Part shown: positions 1 through 6,579 of the stretch, piece by piece
How the letters are laid out: the number at the start of each line of letters is the position of its first letter
How positions within the stretch are numbered: the first letter of the stretch is position 1
Source: Sulfurimonas sp.
GTDB lineage: Bacteria > Campylobacterota > Campylobacteria > Campylobacterales > Sulfurimonadaceae
Assembly: GCA_021157665.1 (NCBI GenBank)
Contig: JAGGWE010000136.1
Coordinates: 1-12,646 of the forward strand
DNA: 12,646 bases
Direction of reading: 5' to 3'
The notes under the pieces: model-generated
Told to the model about the DNA's origin: nothing
Databases searched by the model: none
What the model saw: only the letters and a program-made list of their open reading frames with translations
Translations under genes and position numbers: made by a program

Positions 1-1
1 C

Positions 2-1012
2 TTTATATATATTTATGAAAAACGAACAAATTTTATAAAAAAACTTTTAGTTCTTAAAAATATATCTCTAACAAAAGAGATTCAAGATAAAACTTTTGAA
101 GAAAAATTACTTATCCAATATAACAAAGAGTTAGCAAATGTAGTTTCTAAGTCAAATATTGAGTTATATATAGTTGATTATGATACTAACAAGTATATAT
201 ATGTAAACAAAGGTGGACTAAATGCTCTTGGTTATACCTTAGAAGAGATGAAAAAAATGAGTATTTTTGATATAAATCCTTCTCTAACACTAGAGATAGT
301 TGATGGACTAAAAAAACACACCAAAACTAAATCAAATATTATGAATATAACACAACATCAAAGAAAAGATGGTTCAAAATATGGTGTCCAATCACTAATA
401 CATACAATTACCTATAATGGAAAATTTGCTTATGTTATATATGATATCAATCTATCTGATCAACAAAAAGCACAAAAAGAGCTTTTAAAACAAAAAGATG
501 AACTACTTCAACAAGCTCATTATGATCAACTTACAAAACTGCCAAATAGAGTCCTTTTTGATGACAGACTAAAACAAGCAATCGCTAAATCAAATCGCTC
601 TAAAAAAGAGTTTGCAGTTATGTTTATAGACCTCGATAAATTTAAAGAGATAAATGATAATTATGGACATAAAATGGGTGATATAGTGCTTTGCGAAATG
701 GCTTCAAGATTTAAACATACACTTAGAGAGGAAGATACTGTTTCAAGATTTGGTGGTGATGAATTTGTTTGTATCATAGAACAACTGAACTCATGTAAAA
801 AAGCTTCTGTGTTAGCAAAGAAATTGATACACAAAATAAAAGAACCTTTTGCTATACAAGGAAATGATTTTATTTTAACTTGTAGTATTGGGATAAGCAT
901 TTATCCAAAAGACACTACAGATGAAACTAGACTTATCCATCATGCTGATGAAGCTATGTATAAAGCAAAAGATATGGGTAAAGATAATTACCAATTTTAC
1001 TCTAAATGTTGA
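2..1012 (+). CDS. PAS-GGDEF diguanylate cyclase, 5' end outside window
   Basis: The reading frame is open from base 2 to the TGA at 1010-1012, so 336 residues are visible and the true start lies upstream. The ATG at 248 is internal and would cut away half of a PAS fold. Visible residues 1-10 look like the end of a membrane segment. Residues about 55-150 form a PAS sensor domain (ELYIVDYD, then NALGYTLEEM). A short coiled linker (about 153-172) leads to the GGDEF domain, which opens with DQLTKLPNR. The active-site GGDEF is intact at residues 251-255 (nt 752-766). The inhibitory I-site RxxD is present as REED at 242-245, exactly five residues before it. The family makes cyclic di-GMP from two GTP. 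No EAL domain follows, so the protein should be a product-inhibited cyclase, probably membrane-bound. The sensed signal is unknown. Confidence 0.93.
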   Translation, partial: FIYIYEKRTNFIKKLLVLKNISLTKEIQDKTFEEKLLIQYNKELANVVSKSNIELYIVDYDTNKYIYVNKGGLNALGYTLEEMKKMSIFDINPSLTLEIVDGLKKHTKTKSNIMNITQHQRKDGSKYGVQSLIHTITYNGKFAYVIYDINLSDQQKAQKELLKQKDELLQQAHYDQLTKLPNRVLFDDRLKQAIAKSNRSKKEFAVMFIDLDKFKEINDNYGHKMGDIVLCEMASRFKHTLREEDTVSRFGGDEFVCIIEQLNSCKKASVLAKKLIHKIKEPFAIQGNDFILTCSIGISIYPKDTTDETRLIHHADEAMYKAKDMGKDNYQFYSKC

Positions 1013-1037
1013 AGATAACTGACAAATTAGCTAAAAT
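1009..1037 (+). promoter_or_regulatory. sigma70-type promoter of rsmG operon
   Basis: TTGAAG (1009-1014), a 17-nt spacer and TAAAAT (1032-1037), preceded by GC as in the GNTANAAT -10 form common in Campylobacterota. The start of transcription would fall near 1044, giving a leader of about 15 nt that contains the AAAGGA ribosome binding site (1048-1053). The -35 box overlaps the stop codon of the cyclase gene. Seen in sequence; activity is inferred. Confidence 0.5.
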
Positions 1038-1058
1038 AACCTTTTTAAAAGGATTTCA

Positions 1059-1640
1059 GTGGATTTAAAAGCTACACTTGCAGCTGATAACATAAAGTTA
1101 CCAGATAATTTTTTTTACAATATACAAAAATATAAAGAACATCTTTTTAAATGGAATAAAATCCATAACCTAACTGGTGCGAGAGATGAAGACACTCTAA
1201 ATCATTTTATATATGATGCAGTTTTTCCAGTTAGTTTTTTACCAAAATATAAAAATCTTTTAGATATAGGAACAGGTGCTGGTTTTCCAGGTATGATTTT
1301 AGCATTAGCACTTCCTGATACTCAGGTTACCTTAGTTGAGCCTCTTGCTAAAAGAGCAAGTTTTTTACAGTTTATAAAAGCAGATTTAGAGCTTGACAAT
1401 GTACGAGTTGTAAAAAAAAGAGTTGAAGATATGGATAGTGAAATATTTTCCCTTATCACTTCAAGAGCTGTTACTGATACAAAAATGTTACTTAAACTAA
1501 GTGAAAATTTTCGCGATGAAAATTCTACTCTTCTTTTTTACAAAGGGGAAAAAGTTTTTGATGAGATTGATGAAGATATGCCACACAAAATCATACAAAC
1601 AAAAAACAGACACTACTTACTTCTAGGAGAGAACTTATGA
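1059..1640 (+). CDS. rsmG: 16S rRNA (guanine527-N7)-methyltransferase RsmG (GidB)
   Basis: RsmG uses S-adenosylmethionine to methylate N7 of G527 in the 530 loop of 16S rRNA; loss of this family gives low-level streptomycin resistance in several bacteria. The 193-residue protein has the family signature HNLTG (36-40) and the SAM-binding loop LDIGTGAGFPG (68-78). It also has the acidic ribose-binding residue E94 in LVEPLAKRASFL and a late SRAV motif. It is slightly shorter than the E. coli protein, as is usual in Campylobacterota. The start is GTG at 1059, chosen because AAAGGA lies 5 nt upstream and the N terminus fits the family. It opens a three-gene set: its TGA overlaps the next ATG by four bases (ATGA), which implies coupled translation. 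Confidence 0.95.
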   Translation: MDLKATLAADNIKLPDNFFYNIQKYKEHLFKWNKIHNLTGARDEDTLNHFIYDAVFPVSFLPKYKNLLDIGTGAGFPGMILALALPDTQVTLVEPLAKRASFLQFIKADLELDNVRVVKKRVEDMDSEIFSLITSRAVTDTKMLLKLSENFRDENSTLLFYKGEKVFDEIDEDMPHKIIQTKNRHYLLLGENL

Positions 1641-1867
1641 TATTAAAAATCTTACTTGTTATTGGGGTTATTGGGGTTGTATATTTTATGTTTATAAAAA
1701 AGAAACCTTTAAAAAACTCATCTAACACAAAACATAAAAAAAGTGAAGAGCCACAAGTAAATGATATGGTAGAGTGTTGTACATGTGGAACATATACAGA
1801 ACTTGATGAAGCGATATTAAGCAATAACAAATACTATTGTTGCCAAGAGTGTGTGGATAAAGCATAA
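1637..1867 (+). CDS. PP0621-like small membrane-anchored zinc-ribbon protein
   Basis: A 76-residue protein with one N-terminal membrane span (residues about 2-20, MILKILLVIGVIGVVYFMF). A basic stretch of lysines follows, then a short polar linker, then a C-terminal cysteine cluster: CCTC at 47-50 and CCQEC near 68-72. The spacing suits a treble-clef or zinc-ribbon binding one zinc. The architecture matches the PP0621 family of uncharacterised proteobacterial proteins, in which a membrane anchor carries a small C-x-x-C type knuckle exposed to the cytoplasm. The lysine-rich segment directly after the span agrees with an inside C terminus. The gene overlaps rsmG by four bases and its stop overlaps the next ATG by one (TAATG), so the three are very likely co-translated. 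No function is known for the family; the assignment rests on architecture. Confidence 0.75.
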   Translation: MILKILLVIGVIGVVYFMFIKKKPLKNSSNTKHKKSEEPQVNDMVECCTCGTYTELDEAILSNNKYYCCQECVDKA

Positions 1868-2259
1868 TGTTGATTTTTGGACATAAATTTATACCAAGTA
1901 ACTCTTTTTACCATGTATCTGATATAGATAATATAACAAATACTCCACCATCTTCTATTATCCATATAGAGTTTAAAGAAGAAAATTTAGACATAATCAC
2001 ACATGCCAAGATAAACCAGATAAATACTTCAATCTTTGTTGAAAATATAAGAGAGATTATCTATGCCTCAAATCTTGGAGCATCTTTTATTATTGTAAAA
2101 GAAGAACTTGCGATAGATGCTCAAAAAATTGCAACAGAGTACCTTTTTGATGCTAAAATTTTAGTTCTTAGTGAAGATGAAAATGAGATAGAAAAATATG
2201 CTCTTTTAGGGATTGACGGGGTTATCTTTTCTAATGCAATAATTCACATCAGTTCTTAA
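1867..2259 (+). CDS. unknown 130-residue protein, third gene of rsmG set
   Basis: I do not recognise this protein. It has no signal peptide, membrane span or metal motif. The sequence alternates short hydrophobic strands (SSIIHIEF, SIFV, ASFIIV, AKILVL, DGVIF) with amphipathic helices. That pattern suggests a small alpha/beta fold, resembling the second half of a TIM barrel or a receiver-like sheet; the phrase LLGIDGVIFSNAI is reminiscent of barrel strands that end in a phosphate site. This is only a structural impression. The ATG overlaps the preceding stop (TAATG), so it is expressed with rsmG. It converges on alr with five bases between the stop codons, leaving no room for an independent terminator. 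One copy of the dispersed CACATGCC motif lies at 2000-2007. Confidence 0.75.
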   Translation: MLIFGHKFIPSNSFYHVSDIDNITNTPPSSIIHIEFKEENLDIITHAKINQINTSIFVENIREIIYASNLGASFIIVKEELAIDAQKIATEYLFDAKILVLSEDENEIEKYALLGIDGVIFSNAIIHISS

Positions 2260-2264
2260 GTACC

Positions 2265-3281
2265 TTAAACTATCTCTCTTTTTATATTTAATTTTAAAGA
2301 GGTTAAAACTTCATAAGAGATTGTTTTAGCAGATTTTGCCATCTCTTTTGCATCATTAAAAATTAAAATCTCTTGCATCTGGGAAATAAATGAAGCATTA
2401 TCCATAGAGATTCTGCCAACCTGTTTTTTAGCCTCTGGGGTAAGATAAGTGTTTGAGCAAATTCTTAAAAATCCATCACCATAACCAAAGTTATAATTAC
2501 TTACAACACAATCTTTCTCTACTATAAAAGTTCCACCATAACCAACAGCTTCACCTTTTTTTAAAACTCTTGAAGAGATTTTATTTGCATACACTGATAA
2601 AACAGATTTAAAATCCAACTCTTTAAAAGCACAAGGGAGTTGCATACAACCATAAGCTGAAATCCCAACTCTAGCCATATCTTCATCAAACTCCACATGC
2701 CGAGATAATGAGGCAGAGTTACAAGAGTGAAATCTAAGCTTATCAAAACCTAATCCACTTACCAACTTTTCAGCCTCTTTTTTCACTTTAGCAAAATTCT
2801 CATTTTGCCAAAACCATTCAGAACTAAGTTCATCTGCACTTCGATGATGAGTAAAAACTGCTTCTAAAATCAAACCCTGCTCTTTTATTTTTAACATAGC
2901 CTCTTTTAATTCACTCATTTTTATACCGTTTCTATGCATCCCAGTATCTACTTTTAACTCTACTTTTGTGGCATGTGGGAATTTTTTTATGGAATTTATA
3001 TCATTGATTGTATATCTAATTTTTTTATTATTTGAACTTGGATAATCTGCCAAAACTAAAATATACTCAAAATAGTTCTCTATTTTCATAGCCTCATCGT
3101 AACTCTTTACAACTGCTTTTTTTATCCCATACTCTTTTGCCATTTGTGAAATCTCTAAAAGCCCATGCCCATAAGCATTGTCTTTTAAAACAAGAGCAAT
3201 TTTATCTTTACTTTTAGTTTGTTTAGCAATAATATCAAGATTATTAAAAAAATTATTTTTATTTAGAGTTATGTAAGCCAT
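2265..3281 (-). CDS. alr: alanine racemase (PLP-dependent)
   Basis: Alanine racemase interconverts L- and D-alanine in the cytoplasm to feed peptidoglycan synthesis. From the chosen start the protein has 338 residues. K33 in VLKDNAYGHG is the lysine that forms the PLP Schiff base. Further family landmarks are MHRNGI (115-120), HSCNSA (185-190), ARVGISAYG (203-211), VGYGGT with the second catalytic base Y248 (246-251), NFGYGDGF (264-271) and GRISMD (289-294). The frame extends ten codons upstream to an ATG at 3311, but that would overlap the divergent aguA start. Homologues begin MAYITLNK-like, so ATG 3281 is preferred. There is no Shine-Dalgarno sequence before it; TATAAT lies 6 nt upstream, which suggests a leaderless message. 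It is divergent from aguA with 16 bp between start codons. Exact copies of the dispersed motif lie at 2693-2701 and 2970-2978. Confidence 0.94.
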   Translation of the reverse strand: MAYITLNKNNFFNNLDIIAKQTKSKDKIALVLKDNAYGHGLLEISQMAKEYGIKKAVVKSYDEAMKIENYFEYILVLADYPSSNNKKIRYTINDINSIKKFPHATKVELKVDTGMHRNGIKMSELKEAMLKIKEQGLILEAVFTHHRSADELSSEWFWQNENFAKVKKEAEKLVSGLGFDKLRFHSCNSASLSRHVEFDEDMARVGISAYGCMQLPCAFKELDFKSVLSVYANKISSRVLKKGEAVGYGGTFIVEKDCVVSNYNFGYGDGFLRICSNTYLTPEAKKQVGRISMDNASFISQMQEILIFNDAKEMAKSAKTISYEVLTSLKLNIKREIV

Positions 3282-3287
3282 AAAGGA

Positions 3288-3293
3288 ATTATA
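3288..3293 (-). promoter_or_regulatory. extended -10 box for alr, leaderless geometry
   Basis: On the minus strand TGGTATAAT gives a perfect extended -10 (TGnTATAAT) with the hexamer at 3293-3288. Six bases (TCCTTT) separate it from the ATG at 3281, so a start seven bases after the box would coincide with the A of the ATG. No good -35 is visible. The same 16 bp also hold the aguA ribosome binding site on the other strand. Confidence 0.5.
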
Positions 3294-3297
3294 CCAA

Positions 3298-4317
3298 ATG
3301 AAATACCTCATCGCTGAATTTCAAGAGCAAAGTTTTACACAAATTATATTCCCACATGCCAAGACAGATTGGGCTGAGTATTTAGATGAGGCTGAAGAAA
3401 ACTTTATAAACATCATAAATGCAATCATAAAGTATCAAAAATGTTTAGTGATTTGTGCAAATTTAGAGGATGTCAAAGGGAAATTCAAAGCAAATAAAAA
3501 CCTTTTCTTTGTGGAGTATGAGACAGATGATACTTGGGCTAGAGACTGCTCTGCTTTATGTATAAAAGAAGATGAAGAGATAAAACTGCTAGATTTTTCC
3601 TTTAATGCTTGGGGAGATAAGTTTGAATCAAGTAAAGACAATAAAATGAGTCAGACCATAAAAAATCATTACTCAAAAAAACTTTGGCATGCCTGTCCTC
3701 CTTGGTTGAGGGTGGATTTCGTTCTTGAGGGTGGTGCAGTTGAAAGTAACGGAGCAGGAGTTATTTTAACAACTTCCACATGCCAACTCAACCCAAACCG
3801 AAACCCAAACTTAAACTCTATCGAGATAACAAAAAAACTAAATGAAACTCTTGGTGCAACTGAAATTTTATACCTTGAACATGGGTATTTAGCAGGAGAT
3901 GACACAGATTCACATATAGATACACTTGCAAGATTTATAAATGAAAAAACCATTATGTATGTGAAATGTGAGGATGAAAAAGATGAACATTACAAAGAGT
4001 TAAAACTTATGGAAAAAGAACTTCTTAGTATTGCTCAAAAGCATGATTTTAAACTGATTTCACTCCCACTCCCACATGCCATATATTTTGAAAATGAAAG
4101 ACTACCAGCAACTTATGCAAACTTTCTTTTTGTAAATGGTGCTGTTTTAGTTCCAAGCTATGGAGTTAAAGAGGATAAACAAGCACTACAAATTTTTGAA
4201 CAAACTTTTAAAAACAGAGATATTATCCCCATAGATTGTTCCACTCTGATAAAACAACACGGCTCACTTCATTGTGTCACTATGAACTTCGCTAGTGGTA
4301 TTACCATCTTGGCTTAA
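3298..4317 (+). CDS. aguA: agmatine deiminase (peptidylarginine deiminase family)
   Basis: The family hydrolyses agmatine to N-carbamoylputrescine and ammonia, a step towards putrescine and spermidine. The 339-residue protein is full length for the HP0049/Cj0949c branch. Visible landmarks are DDTWARD (77-83), LEGGAVESNG with E144 (143-152), HGYLAGDDTDSHIDT with H206 (195-209) and the C-terminal HGSLHC with the nucleophilic C326. Active-site Cys, His and acidic residues are therefore all present. The start ATG 3298 is preceded by AAAGGA at 3282-3287, a rather long spacing of 10. Its promoter must lie inside the divergent alr gene. The 3' end overlaps, on the opposite strand, the last 54 bases of the small membrane protein gene. 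Exact copies of the dispersed motif sit at 3352-3360, 3776-3784 and 4072-4080, in different reading frames. Agmatine is the likely but not proven substrate. Confidence 0.9.
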   Translation: MKYLIAEFQEQSFTQIIFPHAKTDWAEYLDEAEENFINIINAIIKYQKCLVICANLEDVKGKFKANKNLFFVEYETDDTWARDCSALCIKEDEEIKLLDFSFNAWGDKFESSKDNKMSQTIKNHYSKKLWHACPPWLRVDFVLEGGAVESNGAGVILTTSTCQLNPNRNPNLNSIEITKKLNETLGATEILYLEHGYLAGDDTDSHIDTLARFINEKTIMYVKCEDEKDEHYKELKLMEKELLSIAQKHDFKLISLPLPHAIYFENERLPATYANFLFVNGAVLVPSYGVKEDKQALQIFEQTFKNRDIIPIDCSTLIKQHGSLHCVTMNFASGITILA

Positions 4318-4407
4318 CATCGCTGTTCCACTCATTATAAGGTAAGTTGCCAAACCAAAACCTAAGGCTATTAAAAACATTCTTTTTACTTTTTCTATTT
4401 TACTCAT
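4264..4407 (-). CDS. 47-residue single-span membrane protein, unknown function
   Basis: This short frame fills most of what would otherwise be empty sequence after aguA. It begins MSKIEKVKRMFLIALGFG. A positively charged N terminus (K3, K6, K8, R9) is followed by a hydrophobic helix (residues about 10-31) rich in Leu, Ile, Gly and Ala, then a polar tail ending in HSDTMK. The charge pattern predicts a bitopic protein with its N terminus in the cytoplasm and a short periplasmic tail; it lacks a convincing cleavage site. TAAAAT lies exactly 6 nt before the ATG, the same geometry as alr and ispG. The gene is divergent from the copper-type receptor gene across 93 bp, so they may share control. Its last 54 bases run antisense to the end of aguA. 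I do not recognise a family. The case for a real gene rests on the promoter, the clean helix and the lack of another explanation. Confidence 0.6.
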   Translation of the reverse strand: MSKIEKVKRMFLIALGFGLATYLIMSGTAMLSQDGNTTSEVHSDTMK

Positions 4408-4413
4408 AACAGA

Positions 4414-4419
4414 ATTTTA
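4414..4419 (-). promoter_or_regulatory. -10 box for the 47-residue membrane protein
   Basis: TAAAAT on the minus strand (4419-4414), followed by TCTGTT and the ATG at 4407. The spacing places the transcription start at the ATG, predicting a leaderless message. A GTTAAT lies about 18 nt upstream as a weak -35 candidate and is also an arm of the inverted repeat at 4427-4443. Confidence 0.45.
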
Positions 4420-4426
4420 TCCAAAA

Positions 4427-4443
4427 GTTAATGAATAATTAAC
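4427..4443. promoter_or_regulatory. candidate operator, inverted repeat GTTAAT-N5-ATTAAC
   Basis: A perfect 17-bp inverted repeat, GTTAATGAATAATTAAC, in the divergent intergenic region. Its right arm overlaps the TTAACA -35 box of the receptor gene, and the whole element lies in the -35 zone of the small membrane protein gene. That position would suit a repressor controlling both directions. The base composition is very AT-rich, so chance cannot be excluded, and I do not assign a regulator. Confidence 0.35.
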
Positions 4444-4468
4444 ACTTATGTAACATAATCTTTATACT
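4439..4468 (+). promoter_or_regulatory. promoter of the TonB-dependent receptor gene
   Basis: TTAACA (4439-4444), an 18-nt spacer and TATACT (4463-4468). Transcription would start near 4475, giving a leader of about 26 nt with AAGG at 4489-4492, eight bases before the ATG. A second, weaker -10 candidate is TAATAT at 4475-4480 with TG before it. Both boxes are overlapped by small inverted repeats. Confidence 0.45.
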
Positions 4469-4473
4469 ATGTT
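4452..4473. promoter_or_regulatory. candidate operator, inverted repeat AACATA-N10-TATGTT
   Basis: Six-base arms AACATA (4452-4457) and TATGTT (4468-4473) are separated by 10 bp and enclose most of the TATACT -10 box of the receptor gene. A protein bound here would block RNA polymerase. It is not a clear match to the CopY box or another copper operator that I know. Chance occurrence in AT-rich DNA is possible. Confidence 0.3.
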
Positions 4474-4500
4474 GTAATATTTAAATTTAAGGTTAGTTAT

Positions 4501-6477
4501 ATGAAAAGAATTATCCCCCTATCTTTAGTAGCTGTAGCATCATTATATGCTGCTGAAGTACAACTAGCACCAATCGGTGTTGAATCAACTGTTATTACAG
4601 AAGTAGCTCAAAATGCACAAGTATCTGCTGATTTATCTGAGGCTCTTAGTACAAAAGTTCCAAGTATAGATATGATTCGTCGTAGTGGTATTGCGAATGA
4701 CATCTATATCCGTGGACAAAAAAGAGATAATATCTCTGTTGAAGTAGATGGAACTAAAACATGTGGTGCTTGTCCAAATAGAATGGATCCTCCAGTTTCT
4801 CATGTATTAGCTTCACAAATTTCAGAAGTTGAAGTTATTGAGGGTCCTTATGATGTTGAAACATTTGGAACTATGAGTGGTGGTATAAAAATCAAAACTA
4901 AAAAACCTTCAAAAGATTTTACTGGTGAAATAAATCTAGGTTTTGGTAGCTGGGGTTATCAAAAATTTGGTGCTACTGCAAGTGGTGGAAATGATAGAGT
5001 TCGTGTTTTAGTTAGTGCTTCTCAAGAAACAAGTGATCAATACAAAGATGGTGACGGTAATACAATGAGTGAACAAGCTGCAACTGGTACTGATGCAACT
5101 AAACATTACTTACCAAAATATGAAGAGGTACAATCATATAAAAAAAGAAGTCTTATGGCTAAAGCATTTGTAACTGTTACAGATGATCAAGAGCTTCGTT
5201 TAAGCTATACAAGAAACGAAAGTGATGGTATTTTATATCCAAATACACCAATGGATGCAGTATTTGATGATTCTAATATTTATAGTGTAGCCTATAGTAT
5301 TAATAATATCACTGATATATATACAAACATAAACTTAGAGTACTACTACTCTGATGTTAATCACCCAATGGATAATGCATTTAGAAAAGCAAGTAATAGT
5401 CCAGCAAATGGAACAGTAACTCACCATCTAACAACAACGATGGAAGGTCTTAAACTAAAAAATAACTTTGAAATTAACGGTCATAAAATTTTACTAGGTC
5501 TTGATGGAAGTAAAAGAACATGGGATGGAACTTATTATACAGAAACTGGTAATAACTTTGATGGTAAAAAAAGTTTAAATGATGTTGAAACTAAAAATAT
5601 AGCAATTTTTACAAAACTAGAAAAATCTTTTGGTGACTTTGATTTTGTAGCTGGAGCTAGATATGATTCTACAGATATAGACCCTGCAGGAACTCAAAAA
5701 TCAAATGATTATACTGCTTTTAATTTTAACCTAATGACTACTTATAACATAGATAAACAAAACAAAATCTTTTTAGGTTTTGGTCAAGCTTCTCGTGTTC
5801 CAGATGCAAGAGAACTTTACTACTACGATAAAGGACCTTCTGTAATCGGTACACCAGATTTAGATCAAACGACAAACAGAGAGATAGATTTAGGATATGA
5901 AGCATCTTATGATATGTTTAGTATGAAAGTTAAAGCCTTCTATTCAGATTTAAAAGACTTCATTTACTATAATAAAGATCTTGCTAACTATAGATTTGAA
6001 AATATTGATGCAACTATATATGGTGCTGAACTAAGTGCTTCATACTTTGCAACTGATAGTATCACTATAGATATGGGTGCATCATATAAAAAAGGTGAAA
6101 AAGATACACAAACTACAGGTCAGGATGACAAAGACTTAGCAAATATATCTCCACTAAGAGGAAATATCGCTCTAAATTATGAGTATATGAATGATTCTAT
6201 TTTTACTGCTGATATTCAAGCTTCTAGTAAATGGGATGATGTTGATGAAGAAAATGGTGAACAAGTAATTGATTCATGGGCTATACTTAACTTAAAAGTT
6301 AAACATGCATTTAATAAAAGCTTTGATTTTACACTAGGTGTAAATAATGTATTTGATAAAACTTATGCAGTAAGTAATACTTATGCAGATTTAACACTTG
6401 TTGCTGGTGGTGGAGATGTACTACTTCTTAATGAACCAGGAAGATATGTTTACACAAACTTAACTTTCAAATTCTAA
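4501..6477 (+). CDS. TonB-dependent outer-membrane receptor, OprC/NosA copper type
   Basis: A 658-residue TonB-dependent transporter. A signal peptide (1 to about 18, MKRIIPLSLVAVASLYAAE) precedes a plug domain (about 25-135) with DIYIRGQKRDNISVEVDG and EVEVIEGPYDVETFG. A 22-strand type barrel follows, ending in NLTFKF with the C-terminal Phe needed for assembly. The plug holds C91-P-N-R-M95 followed by DPP, and a barrel loop holds H288-P-M290. Together these reproduce the CxxxM and HxM ligands described for the copper importer OprC of Pseudomonas, a relative of NosA. Import of copper across the outer membrane is therefore inferred, perhaps for NosZ or haem-copper oxidases. C88, three residues before C91, is an additional thiol. 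The gene stands alone, with its own promoter upstream and a 28-bp palindrome 17 nt after the stop. A related siderophore or cobalamin receptor is the alternative. Confidence 0.9.
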   Translation: MKRIIPLSLVAVASLYAAEVQLAPIGVESTVITEVAQNAQVSADLSEALSTKVPSIDMIRRSGIANDIYIRGQKRDNISVEVDGTKTCGACPNRMDPPVSHVLASQISEVEVIEGPYDVETFGTMSGGIKIKTKKPSKDFTGEINLGFGSWGYQKFGATASGGNDRVRVLVSASQETSDQYKDGDGNTMSEQAATGTDATKHYLPKYEEVQSYKKRSLMAKAFVTVTDDQELRLSYTRNESDGILYPNTPMDAVFDDSNIYSVAYSINNITDIYTNINLEYYYSDVNHPMDNAFRKASNSPANGTVTHHLTTTMEGLKLKNNFEINGHKILLGLDGSKRTWDGTYYTETGNNFDGKKSLNDVETKNIAIFTKLEKSFGDFDFVAGARYDSTDIDPAGTQKSNDYTAFNFNLMTTYNIDKQNKIFLGFGQASRVPDARELYYYDKGPSVIGTPDLDQTTNREIDLGYEASYDMFSMKVKAFYSDLKDFIYYNKDLANYRFENIDATIYGAELSASYFATDSITIDMGASYKKGEKDTQTTGQDDKDLANISPLRGNIALNYEYMNDSIFTADIQASSKWDDVDEENGEQVIDSWAILNLKVKHAFNKSFDFTLGVNNVFDKTYAVSNTYADLTLVAGGGDVLLLNEPGRYVYTNLTFKF

Positions 6478-6494
6478 AACTACTTTCTAAACCT

Positions 6495-6522
6495 TATTCC
6501 ACATGCCATGGCATGTGGAATA
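6495..6522. terminator. perfect 28-bp palindrome built from two head-to-head copies of the dispersed motif
   Basis: The sequence is fully self-complementary from 6495 to 6522, centred between 6508 and 6509 on CCATGG. The left half contains CCACATGCC (6499-6507) and the right half GGCATGTGG (6510-6518). In RNA it would give a 12-bp stem with a CATG loop, 17 nt after the receptor stop codon and 57 nt before ispG. No run of U follows, so it is not a classic intrinsic terminator. Inverted pairs of uptake sequences serve as terminators in Neisseria and Haemophilus, and that role is inferred here. Confidence 0.6.
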
Positions 6523-6567
6523 CCTACATAAATTTATAACCAAAGCACTTTTTTATCCCAAATAAGC

Positions 6568-6573
6568 TAAAAT
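6568..6573 (+). promoter_or_regulatory. -10 box for the ispG-dnaB-comEC operon, leaderless geometry
   Basis: GCTAAAAT with the hexamer TAAAAT at 6568-6573, then CTCTTT and the ATG at 6580. The predicted start falls on the ATG and no Shine-Dalgarno sequence is present. There is no clear -35, only a run of T around 6549-6555, as is common in Campylobacterota promoters. Confidence 0.5.
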
Positions 6574-6579
6574 CTCTTT

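Noticed and set aside
248..1012. Cyclase gene starting at the ATG at 248
   Set aside because: The frame is open back to base 2 and the upstream residues complete a PAS domain; the ATG is internal.
1040..1052. CCTTTTTAAAAGG before rsmG as a hairpin hiding the ribosome binding site
   Set aside because: A one-base loop cannot form, and such AT-rich palindromes are common by chance here.
3161..3170. GCCCATGCCC, and GGCATGCC near 3686, as more copies of the dispersed motif
   Set aside because: They share only CATGCC with the word and lack the CACATG part; counted as chance or decayed matches.
3279..3311. alr start at the ATG at 3311
   Set aside because: It would overlap the aguA start, and the extra ten residues do not fit the family; ATG 3281 gives the usual N terminus behind a -10 box.
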